Source: Coenobita brevimanus (taxonomy: Eukaryota > Arthropoda > Malacostraca > Decapoda > Coenobitidae). From it: a stretch of DNA of 64,000 nucleotides. The notes beneath the pieces were generated by a model that worked only from the letters and a program-made list of their open reading frames with translations, was not told where the DNA came from and did no database searches. Location: NCBI GenBank assembly GCA_032717465.1, contig CM064655.1, positions 22,100,146 through 22,164,145 on the forward strand, given 5' to 3'. The position numbers and the translations under genes were made by a program. Shown piece after piece: positions 23,664 through 33,630 of the stretch (position 1 is its first letter; every line of letters starts with the position of its first letter).

Positions 23664-24251
23664 ATCTATCTATCTATCTATCTATTGCCAGACGCCTCAG
23701 TCCCGTTTGGGGTGGCCACAAACAAATCGCCTCCAAGTCGCCCTGTCCCCCGCCATTTCACTCCCCTGCTCCCAACTCACACCCCCCTCTCTCATATACC
23801 TCTCCACCCCATCCCTCCATCTCATCCTCGGCCTCCCCCTCCCTCTTTCCCCCTCCACCTCACTCACATACACTCTCTTCGTCAGTCTTTCACCCTCCAT
23901 CCTCTCCACATGGCCAAACCACCTCAGTATGTTCCTCATAACGCTTCCTATCACATCCACATCAACACCACAACGCTCCTTTATATCCTCATTCGTCAGC
24001 CTGTCTCTCCATGTGACTCCACAGGCTCCTCTTAAATAACTCATTTCCACTGCTCTCACTCTTGACATGTGTCCTTCCAACAACGTCCAAGCTTCACTTC
24101 CGTACGTTAGAGTTGGTATCACAATACTGTCATGTAGTAACTTTTTCACTTCCATGCTCACTTCCCTGTTTCTTATCACTGCTTTCAAAGAACCAGCAAC
24201 CTTTCTTCCCTGTTGTACCCTTTCAAGCACTTCACCCTCCAAACCTCCATA
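23664..24251 (-). pseudogene. RTE-like LINE, 3' fragment with (TAGA)n tail
   Basis: The minus-strand frame contains the C-terminal region GGLEGEVLERVQQGRKVAGS, then YGSEAWTLLEGH, LRWFGHVERM and RPRMRWRDGVERY, ending CGHPKRD. It is followed by (TAGA)n (23664-23685 read as TCTA). It matches the 3' third of the element at 40646-42067, and the similarity starts abruptly at about 24251, so it is a 5'-truncated insertion. It keeps a stretch that the 41.6-kb copy has lost. Confidence 0.85.
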
Positions 24252-25447
24252 TTCGAGCCCCGCCGAGACTATGACCCGCGGAGCCCGAGAAATTCGCAGT
24301 TTCCCTGTGGACCAGACCAAACCCCTTGTGGAACTCCCAACCCCTATATAAGAAAGTATTGGAATCATAGTAAGTATTTTCGTAGGCTTATGAGACTCTC
24401 TGTTATCTCTTTCTTACCAGTTCATTTTTGCCTTCTTTTTTTTTTGTTTCCGACTTAGGGCAGAGATTACGCAATCCATTTTCTGAGGCCCAAAATCCTC
24501 TTACATGTCCTCTTTGGCACTGTATAACTACCGTCCATATTGAATTCATACCTCATTCAAGACTGGTGTTTGATAGTATTAGTAGTGGTGTTTTTGAGAT
24601 GTGGGTGCATATTGTGGAAAATTTGTTACACTTAAACCATATTCAGAACTTCAGCACTCAGATACGAGAGCAGTTGCGAATGAGGTGGCTGAGAGGAGAG
24701 GAAAAGTGCAAGGCTGAGAGATGAGATAAGAGAGTTTACGAGGGATGATGAGTGTGTCATTGGAAGGAGGATCAGTGTCTGAGTAGGGACCGAGACTACT
24801 CCTCACAGTATTTGGTGTAGGGTGATAGAAAGATAAATAATAGTGTTTGCTAGATAATTACAAAGCCTCACATGGTTCCTGGAAGCTGCGAAGAGGATTG
24901 TCTTAACTGCTTTCCTTGTGTTTGCAAAATATTAATATACTCTAACATCCTGAGGGGTTTTGGAGAAGGTACTGGGTTTTGGGCACTGGATAAACATAGG
25001 AATGAAACACCTCGCCTCACCCTTTAGAAATAGTAATACCGTAATGAATAAGATAACTGATATATAGGAAATGAGAACTATGTGTTCAAGGTAACCATTC
25101 AGATGCATCCAACTTCTCAGCAAGATCCTTCTCCGGAAACCCGGAATTAGGTGTATGTACAGTAGCATAAACTAACTCGGTAATTATGTTCTCTCATAAA
25201 CAGTAGTCTCAAGAAGAATGACGAAGTTAGTGTTATTTCTTATCCCTCCCCCCCCCCTCACGCATGCAAGCATAAATATCAACCTTGAGAACTGTGTAAG
25301 GGATTTGAGAGCACTAACATCATTTCCCAGTTGTAGGATTGTTTTGAAGTTAAAGATCATGCGTACTGGCAATATGCCTGAGTGAAATGTAGAGCACCAA
25401 TATGGTTTCCTGTTATGTCTGTCTATAGTTTGAGATCTCAATCTTGT
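24252..25447. other. Interval without genes
   Basis: No frame or RNA gene is convincingly supported. A C-run lies at about 25248-25258. Confidence 0.4.
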
Positions 25448-25625
25448 AATGGGTGGTCACAGACTAATCCCCTCCCTTTCCTCCGACATGAAGCTGCCCT
25501 ATCTCCAGCTCACACCCTCTCTCTCATACACCACTCCATCCCATCCCTCCATCTCATCCTCGATCTCCCCCCTCCCCTTCCCCCCTCCACGTCACTCACA
25601 CTCTCCCAGTCAGTCACTAGGTCTC
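25448..25625 (-). pseudogene. RTE-like LINE, eroded 3' fragment
   Basis: On the plus strand GGTCACAGACTAATCCCCTC and CATCCCTCCATCTCATCCTC follow the same order as in 23705-23890, with substitutions and small gaps. More diverged than the other copies. Confidence 0.6.
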
Positions 25626-26421
25626 TAAATGGCCAAACAATCAGAAAGTTATTGATATTTTAAACTACTAACAGAGATTCTGGGCGCTTTCCAGAGGGTT
25701 GTATCAGCTGATTGTAGCGTGTTTCTTTGACAGTTAAAACCCATCATTATCGTACCCGTCGAATGTGGAGAACATTAAATTCCAAATGAATATTTGCTAG
25801 CGGAATAATCAAAAGCAATATCAACATTCCTCACAGCCGCGTAGAGAATTGCATTACCTAATAATCGTGTTCGCGTGACACTAAAACCACCAGCGTCGTT
25901 CCCGAAATATTTGGGAAGCATTACATTACCGTCTTGTCGTGTGCTTCCGCGACATTCGAAAGCACTCAGTTGTTCGTGAAAGTTTTGTAGGGGATATTTT
26001 AAACTCTTTTACTGTGTTCGCCTGACGCTAAAGCGACCACCATCGTTCCTGAAATATGTGGGAAGACTTACCGTGCACTTGCCTGACTCCCGAAAGCACT
26101 CACTCGTTCCTAGAAGTTTTGCTAAGGATAATTTTACTTCTTATCGTGTGTGCGAGATATTCAGACCACTAAAAGCGTTTTATATGTGGTGAGCACTGAA
26201 CTACTGGCTTACTGCGTGCCTGTGTAGTTATCAAAAGCATTGGTAAAGTTTCTGAGAGCTGTACATAAGACTCTTTATTTTCTTGCCATGTGCTTCCAGG
26301 AAAGTCCAATGACACCAACGCCGTTCATGAAGACTTTAGAAAGCACTAAATTATCGACATTTCATGTGAAGAGAGAAACCTGTATTTTACACAGGAAAAA
26401 TCATCTGAGAAATTGCCAAAA

Positions 26422-26488
26422 TGCTGGGAATCGAACCAGGGACTCTCAGGTGAGAGCCAAGCAGCATACCACCACACCACGACCAGGT
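26422..26488 (-). ncRNA. tRNA-Glu(CTC)-like head of SINE
   Basis: On the minus strand it reads from ACCTGGTCGTGGTGTGGTGG through CTCTCAC (anticodon CTC) to the B-box GGTTCGATTCC. The tRNA-like part lacks a paired acceptor stem, and the SINE leader and trailer are attached, so it is a pol III-type SINE promoter, not a functional tRNA gene. Confidence 0.7.
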
Positions 26489-26704
26489 AAAAGTGAACTT
26501 ACCTTGTCACAATCTTGTAACCAGATTATTTTTCCTGTGTAAAATACAGGTTTCTCTCTTCATTCTGACTTGCCGTAAGTGCTTGGGATAGATTAAAAAG
26601 CATCTACTTGCCCGAGTGCCAGGGGGTTAACTCACCCTCTTCAGGTCCACAGTGGGGGCGGAGGGACGTTGGTTACAAGATTGTGACGACGTAAGTTAAC
26701 TTTT

Positions 26705-26771
26705 ACCTGGTCGTGGTGTAGTGGTATGCTGCCTGGCTTTCACCTGAGAGTCCCGGGTTAGATTCCCGGCA
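26705..26771 (+). ncRNA. tRNA-Glu(TTC)-like head of SINE
   Basis: Reads ACCTGGTCGTGGTGTAGTGG, an anticodon loop CTTTCAC (anticodon TTC at 26739-26741) and a B-box GGTTAGATTCC. It is the inverted partner of 26422-26488, with a changed anticodon and an altered B-box base. Confidence 0.7.
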
Positions 26772-27040
26772 TATTGGTAATTTCTCAGACAGAGGCATTT
26801 CATGTCTTGCCATCCGTGCCATAGTTCCCCCAAAGCTACATAGATGGCTCAGATAATGTGACGTGGGTAGCTTTTCATTGTGTGCCTAGAGGAACAACGA
26901 CATTCATTTCCATCGTCTGAAAAAGGTGGAAATCACCGAGTTGTCAGCCTGCTGTGTGTTTGCTGCATACTCCAAAGCACCAGACCCGTCTTGAGAGGTG
27001 TGTAAAGTATTGCATTACCTGCATCGCCTCTTCAGCGCAC

Positions 27041-27741
27041 CTGTCAGTAATGGGAATACAGGATGAGAGGCTACCAGCACCACCACCCATCCATTACAGT
27101 CGAACTATAAGTGTTCAGTTCGTTGGTTGAGTTAGCTTACTTGTTACGCAGGGAATGCAGGACCAGAATTCATTTTATCCTAATCGTACCTGAGACCCTT
27201 CGTCTTTGGCTGCCTCTTCTCACCGGCTGTTGTTCCTTTCTGAGCGTCCTATCTTTCTAAATGTTCTTTTCTGAGTGTCCCTCGTGGGCGTGTGCGCAGG
27301 TAAAGGTAAAGGAGAAGCACCCTATCTCCCGTATAAGGCTGGGGTTAATGGCGGGAGGTGTGGGCGGGTCAGGATGCTTCTCCATTCCCCGGAAGCTCGC
27401 ATGTAAATTTCCCACATTCTTCCCTCGCTGAGCTCAGTTGCGTAATTGACTCTGCACGCTGTCATGGTTATGGGGAATGTGCCTGAATAAGCATATATAG
27501 TAAGAATAATCTGTTTGCTTGCTTATTTCAGGAAGCCATGTAGCTGCTCTTAGTTTCTTAACCTAACTTTTCCCATGGATGACAACAGACTCCTCTGGCT
27601 GCTGCACACCAACACGCCTTACAGAGACAGGAGTGAGGTGTAGGCAACAACGGAGACAGTTTAATCCATCCTACATCCAGGTGGATTTAGACCCACAGCA
27701 GAAAGAAGCTTTCATGCTTGAATGGACAGAATAGAGCTCAC
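27041..27741. other. Interval without genes
   Basis: No supported frame or repeat. Confidence 0.4.
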
Positions 27742-27751
27742 ACCTGAAAGA

Positions 27752-27836
<85 letters not shown>

Positions 27837-27998
27837 AGTCTGGAAATCTCACGTTTTTCGCTTGTCTGGAACTATTACAACACTGGACTAACAGATAGCA
27901 ACACAGATATCTAGGCCATAATATTAATACAGTACATATGTTAGGGTAATAAGGATGCTTCCGGCGGTGTTTATCATAGCACAGCGGTACCTGAAAGA

Positions 27999-28057
<59 letters not shown>

Positions 28058-28236
28058 CTTGCTTGCTTGCTTGCTTGCTTGCTTGAGTCTGGAAATCTCA
28101 CGTTTTTCGCTTGTCTGGAACTATTACAACACTGGACTAACAGATAGCAACACAGATATCTAGGCCATAATATTAATACAGTACATATGTTAGGGTAATA
28201 AGGATGCTTCCGGCGGTGTTTATCATAGCACAGAGG
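27742..28236 (+). repeat. 247-bp tandem duplication containing (GT)n(GCTT)n
   Basis: The unit beginning ACCTGAAAGATGACG at 27742 recurs at 27989. Each copy contains (GT)n, then CTTG repeats, then about 150 bp of unique sequence that appears identical between copies. The 176-codon minus-strand frame through both units has no recognisable product. Confidence 0.9.
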
Positions 28237-30991
28237 TATCATGGCATCAAGAAAACAGAAAATTAATTGTGAAAAACTGGGGTAGAAATGAATGGTTAGG
28301 AAAAAGAATTATGAGGCAAAGGATTATAAGAGAAGGGAATTTATGAGAGAAAAGAAAGTTGAGAGTTGTCACAGGCGAAACTGACCATGTCCAAATATAC
28401 CTAAATCCGAAGCAAGGCAGGAAAGACTGGTTGGAGAAATGGGGGAGGAGGTAGGAGGGGGAGAAGAAAGAGAAGAGAAGAGGAAGGATGGGAATAATGG
28501 AGGACATAGAGAAAGAGGAGTGAAGGGGAGGAGGGGAAAGGCGAGGAAGAGGAGGGAAAAATGGAGGAGGATTAAGAGGAGGGAGAAAGGGGAAGAGGAA
28601 GAAGAAAGGAGAAAGTAGAGGAAGAGATGAAGAAAAAAGTGGGGAGGAAGAGGAAAAAAGAAAAGGAAGGGGGAGGATCAGGCGAGGGACGAGAGGGGGG
28701 GAAATGAAGATGGAGAGAGAAAAGGGAAATGAAGAAAGAAAGAAAGAGAGAAGAGTTAGGTTAAGGATGAGGATGGGGGAAAGAGAGGGAAGGAAGAGAA
28801 GACGAAAGAGGTAGAAGGAAAGAGAAGAGGAGAAGATGGTGGCTGGAAAAAGAAATGAAGAAAGAAGGGAAGGAGGAGGAGAAGAAGTAGAAGGGGGTGA
28901 GATAAGCTGAGATAAGATGCAACAAGACACGGCCCAAACTACCGAGTGAGGGGACATTTAATTCTCAAGAGGAAATCCTGCACAATTACTAAACTCAACC
29001 TGACCATAACCCGAACCCCCGCAGGAGCATCCTACCCTCCAAACCTCCCATCTGTCATCCCCTCCCATAGCCCCTCTCCCTTCTGACTCCTCTCCTCCCT
29101 CGTCTTCTCTCTCCCCTTCCCCATTGCCCCCCCTCTCCCTCCTGAGCCCTCCCTTTCTCCCCTTCTCACAGTCCCTTCTATTTCACCTCCTCTCTCTCCC
29201 TCCTATTTAACTTCCACATCTTCTTTCCTCTCTTGCCTCTCCTCCCTCCCTCCCTCTTCTTTGCCATCCTCTCCCTCCTCCCTTCTCTTTCCTATCTTCT
29301 CCCTCCCTTTTCCCTCCCCTCCTCTCCCTCCCTCCTCTCTCCCCTTCTCTTCCTTTTCTCCTCTCTCCCCTTCTTCTCCACTTCCCCCCCTCTCACCTTC
29401 CATACTCCCTTTCCTCACAGAACCTCTCCCCCTCCCGATACCCTCTTTCTCCCATCCTTCCTCCCTCCTTCTCACTTCACAGCTCTCTCTCCTCTCTCTC
29501 TCGAATCTCTCCTCTTACTCTCTGGTTTCCTTCCTCACTTTTTCCTCCTATTCGTTCCCCATTGCCCTCTTCCCTCCTACTCCTCCCTTTCTCTTTCTCA
29601 TTTTTCTCTCCTCTTTCCCCTCCCAACAGCCCCCTTTGTACCTCCCCCTCATCCCCCACTTCCCCCAGAAGTCTTTAGTTTTTATGTTGATCCATCCTAC
29701 CCCATTTACACTGAGAGGAGTATGGAGTCCAGCGCTTCGGAAAGATAGAGACAAATTAACCTTTTCCTTGTTTCGCAGACGAGGTGAGTTCCATTACAGT
29801 CAACTGAGCGGAGGAAGGGATGGGAGGGTAAGGGAGAGCAGTGGAGCGGAGAGGATGGAAACTGACAGGAAAAAGGAGAGGAGAGGAAACATGAGAGGAG
29901 AGAAGTGGAGGCAGATAGAGGAGGGTAGTGTAGTGGATGGAAAATGATAGGAGAAAGGAGGAGGGGAGCGGACAGATGAATGGAGAGATTAGAAGAAGGG
30001 AGAGAAGAGAAGAGAGGATATAAGGGGAGAAATTAGAGGCTGGAGAAGAGACGAGAGGATGGTAAATGAGGATCTGAAAGGAAAAATGAGAGGAGAGGAA
30101 ATTACCAAAAATGATCAGAGAAGAGAACAGGAAAGAAAAGAGAGAAGCGAAAAGTAAAATTATGATGAGGAGATGGAATAAGAGTCGAGAAAGAGATGTA
30201 AAGAAGACGGAAGATATGAGTCGAGGAAGGAGACGAATTATGAAAAGAGGAAGTGTGTACACGAAGAAAGAGAACAAGAGTCGAGGAAAACGAGTACATT
30301 GGACGAAAGAGAGGAAGAGTTGAGAAAAAGAAGAGAGGAAGAGTGACAACGAAAAAAAAGAGAACTAGAAGCAAGGAGCAATTTTAAGAAGGGGAAAGAG
30401 AAGGACAGTCAAGAACGAAGAAGAGATAAGAAGAGAGGAAGAGTGTATACGAGGGATGAGAATAGGGTCGAGAAAGAAGATGAAAGTTGACGAAAAAGAA
30501 GAGGAGTCGAAGAAGAAGAGTTAAGAAGAGAGAAAGTAGTCCACACCCTCCTTTGTCGAGTCATGCTTCACCTTCCTCACAGGACCAGACCAGCTAAAGG
30601 AATCTTATGAAGCATCAGCCACGTCCGGATAACTAGAATTCCCACCCACCTCCATGACTCTGGTTAAGGCCTTGACCGGTTCATTTCCCACCCCCCCAAT
30701 ACCTCCCCTCTCCTGTTCCCTTACCCCCTCGCACCCATCTCTCCCTCCCACTCCCCTCTCGCACCACTGTCACCCCCCCCATACCCTCTGTACTCCTCTC
30801 GCCCCTACTCCCCCAGATCACTCTTTCGCAGCCCCCACATCCCACCCTCTCTCCCATATCCCTCCCCTTCCCTTCGCAACCCAACACCCTACCTCCACCC
30901 CAGCTCCCACTCCCACAGCCCCCCCTGGACATGCTTAGGGTCGCATCAACGGGAGTTAACTCCTAATGGGGTTAGGGGTCATGAGGACTTC

Positions 30992-30994
<3 letters not shown>
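28237..30994. repeat. Alternating polypurine and polypyrimidine domains
   Basis: The plus strand is purine-rich at about 28436-28905, pyrimidine-rich at about 29035-29665, purine-rich again at about 29805-30540, and C/T-rich at about 30675-30930. Composition changes abruptly without a clear short period. Long frames in these tracts are compositional. No gene is supported. Confidence 0.75.

Positions 30995-31043
<49 letters not shown>
30995..31043. repeat. (AC)n microsatellite
   Basis: About 49 bp of pure AC. Confidence 0.95.
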
Positions 31044-31045
<2 letters not shown>

Positions 31046-31964
31046 TAATAATAATGAAAGAGGCGTCCTGGACAAGCAGATATTACTCCTCGCTACTTGA
31101 CCCTCCAAAAGGTGTTCTTCCTTCCTTTCCTCGGTAACTGTTAAATCTGTTTTGACGTGATGGCGGGGTTGATGCTGATTGCTGACCGCTTGCTGTTTGG
31201 GTGGCAGGATTGGTTGGCAAGCGTTGTTTTGGCTGCATATAACTGAGTTTTGTTTAAGGTCTGTAGGAGTAACTTTTGGCTTTTCTGTAAGTAGACTATA
31301 CTAGGAATGTTAATAGATGGATGGGAGCGGTTGTTGTTCTCGGTAGGTAGAACTGACATCAGTGTTAATTTGACTACCTGTTACTTAGGGATTTTTCGGT
31401 GGATGCGACTGAGTGGTGTTCAGGGTGGATAGAAATCACCACTGCTTTTGCTGAATAGGATTGGCTGCAGAGAGCTGTATTGAATGATTAGAACTAGACT
31501 ACTTATTGCTTTCTTTATTGATGCTAAGTACTGTCTACTGTAGATTATATTCACTACCCCTTTGCCTAGATAACACTTTACTACTAAGAACTGTATTTGG
31601 TGGCTAGAAAGAGACCACTGAGTACTGTTTAGAGGCGGATTGGATTATTTGCAAGTCCTTTTCAGGGCGGGTAAGATGGGCTGACTGGCTGGTTGGATAT
31701 CAGACCGACGGCCTTATTGGGTATGGCCGAACACGAGCCTCACTTATTGGAGAGATAAGGATAGTTGCTGGGTTAGAAGGTTAGTTACTGGGTTAGGTGC
31801 TGGTGCTGGCAGCTGGGTTAACGATGGATAGATAAAAACAGATGCTGGGTAAAGTGGCGGTGGTGACTCCTAGGTTAAGTCCGGATAGGTAAGGGTAGTT
31901 GATGGATTAGCTGTTAGTGATGGATGCTGATTAGATCCTTCACTTCCATGACCTATTTTTTTTT

Positions 31965-32007
<43 letters not shown>

Positions 32008-32340
32008 GAGAAAGTAGTGTTTTATAATACTGGAAAGAGATGAAGACGATAAGAGAATGAATGGAGGAGTTAAAGTAAGTGAAAATATACGATGATAAAA
32101 AAAAAATGAATGAGCGAAGAGGAGAAAGATGAATTAGTGTGATGAAAAAATGAGTAAGTGAAAAATCGTGTGGATAGGCCAGTGAGTGAATGATTGTGCA
32201 GTTACCCGAGGGAGTTTTACAGGAAAGAATAAATAGCTGAGTAGAATAGTGGATGAGAAAGTGGCTGCGTGTTTAAGTAGGTGAGTGGATGGGTGGAAGG
32301 ATGGATGGATGAGTGGATGGGGGAGATTGTAAATGGGTAG

Positions 32341-32344
<4 letters not shown>
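31044..32344. other. Interval without genes; one (AC)n tract
   Basis: AC at 31968-32004 and a GGAT/GAGT-like stretch at about 32240-32330. CTGGGTTA-type motifs recur weakly at 31765-31880. No supported gene. Confidence 0.5.

Positions 32345-32433
<89 letters not shown>
32345..32433. repeat. (GT)32(GA)13 compound microsatellite
   Basis: GT at 32345-32408 followed directly by GA to 32433. Confidence 0.95.
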
Positions 32434-32718
32434 ACGTGAGAAAGTAAATGTTTTGGCTCAATTATTCTTCTGTTGTTATTCAGCCACCTCACTAGAAGTT
32501 GAAACTTTACACCAAGATGAAATTATGATGATAAGCATATGCACAAACGCTCACTCGATCGTCACGCGCTCACAAAGCGCACTTGAATGGTTATCCATGT
32601 GTGAGGGCAGAGGGGGGGCAGAGGAACTAGGAGGTATTTAAGGAAATGTGATGAAGAATGGGAAAGAAAATGTGGGAAGAGTTGAGCAGATGTATGTGTA
32701 GGACACAAGAGCATGTAT

Positions 32719-32755
32719 GTTGCTATATAGCCTATGATTTCATCATCCTTTGTGT
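32719..32755 (+). repeat. Partial duplicate of the LTR 5' end
   Basis: The first ~36 bp of the LTR (TAGCCTATGATTTCATCATC core) also occurs here, 43 bp before the true LTR start, with small differences near its beginning. No equivalent is seen after the 3' LTR. Confidence 0.75.
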
Positions 32756-32761
32756 ATATGT

Positions 32762-33549
32762 TGTTACATAGCCTATGATTTCATCATCCTTTGTGTAATT
32801 TTAACGTATAGTTGCTGTATGTTTGATCACGAGCGTGTTCTACCTCACTCCCCCCTTCAACCCTTATAGTAGAGTAAGTCGTTCTTTCTGTTGTTCAGAG
32901 CAGGATTGTCAACTTTTTGTCCCCATGGCTTCATTTGCGTGTCCTTCTTACAAGTTGTATCAAGCTCTGCTGGCCCCTATATAATGAGCTCAGTCTCTGC
33001 ATTATTGCCACTTAGATCTGCTCCTCATTTTGTTCACATCTCTGTCCTCCCCTGTACAGTTGTTATTGTGAGTGCTCAGGAAGTCTTCAACCATCTAGCA
33101 GCTGTGTGTAATTTGAGTATAACTGTTGTTGCATTTTTACTTGTACTGTGTAGCATAAGGTTAATTCTTGGGGCCTGGTGGGGTTCTTGTAGTTTGTGTA
33201 GGGGTTATTGTTGTCAGCCATCATTAATAATATTTTGTATCTGTAATAATATATCTGGCATTCACTGAGTATTATCTGGTATCTCATTTTAACAGGGCTG
33301 ACTTAGATAAATTTACTCATGCTAATTTCGTGTTAATAGAGGCTATTGCAGTTAACCATATATTTAACCTGTTTTTTTGCCATTACATTATCCTTATGAG
33401 TCCTGAATGTTTTGTTGTTAGTTTGAGCATAAAACTTTAACTTGTAATTTTATCTAACTCTTTTGTTTCGAACCTGGAACTTTACGGGACAGTAGTGATT
33501 TTTAGTATTCTCACTTAAAGTGTACATTATCTTTCTCTGTTCCGTAACA
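32762..33549 (+). repeat. 5' LTR
   Basis: Begins TGTTAC and ends GTAACA, a perfect 6-bp terminal inverted repeat. A TATATAA box lies at 32978-32984. Same length as the 3' LTR. The 125-codon open frame inside is shared by both LTRs and is not credible as a gene. Confidence 0.92.
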
Positions 33550-33555
33550 TAAATT

Positions 33556-33573
33556 TGGCGACCTCATATCAGG
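33556..33573 (+). promoter_or_regulatory. Candidate primer binding site
   Basis: TGGCGACCTCATATCAGG starts six bases after the LTR. A TGG start complements a tRNA CCA end, as expected for minus-strand priming. I cannot assign the tRNA by eye. Confidence 0.5.
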
Positions 33574-33630
33574 ATTTTCAGGATATTATCATAAGGATAT
33601 TGCTTGATATTTTGTGACTGTGATTTATTC

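Larger units (their letters stand above)
26359..26805. mobile_element. Composite insertion of two head-to-head tRNA-derived SINEs
   Basis: The direct repeat CATTTCATGT at 26359-26368 and 26796-26805 brackets a 427-bp insert within the 72-bp satellite. Inside are a minus-strand SINE (about 26400-26522) and a plus-strand SINE (about 26660-26795) of the same family. The minus SINE is itself enclosed by a 37-bp inverted repeat (26367-26403 and 26526-26562, one mismatch). Both SINEs share the leader GGTTACAAGATTGTGAC upstream of the tRNA-like part and the trailer AATTTCTCAGA after it. Confidence 0.75.
25700..27040 (+). repeat. Degenerate ~72-bp satellite array, interrupted by a SINE pair
   Basis: A loosely conserved unit recurs: a CGTGTGCTTGCCTGAC-like start, then AAAGCACCA, CGTCGTTCCTGAAA and GGGAAGCATTAAATTACC-like blocks. 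Unit starts fall at about 25718, 25794, 25866, 25938, 26012, 26072, 26145, 26214, 26288, and beyond the insertion 26879 and 26951, mostly 69-76 bp apart. At least eleven eroded units are visible. Confidence 0.7.

Noticed and set aside
24240..24360. Possible tRNA-like sequence near GAGCCCCGCCGAG
   Set aside because: A B-box resemblance on the minus strand only; no A-box or cloverleaf could be drawn.
26705..26771. Functional tRNA-Glu gene
   Set aside because: Lacks a paired acceptor stem, has a changed B-box base, and is fused to SINE leader and trailer shared with an inverted partner.
27742..28236. CRISPR-like array
   Set aside because: Only two long units with microsatellites, no short repeats with unique spacers, and the sequence is eukaryotic.
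28247..30349. Several long open frames (minus 28247-28957, plus 29261-29947, minus 29756-30349)
   Set aside because: They lie in polypurine/polypyrimidine DNA, where stop codons are rare by composition.
32891..33268. 125-codon frame in the 5' LTR, repeated at 38420-38797
   Set aside because: Shared because both LTRs are copies of one sequence; no known product and it overlaps LTR control sequences.
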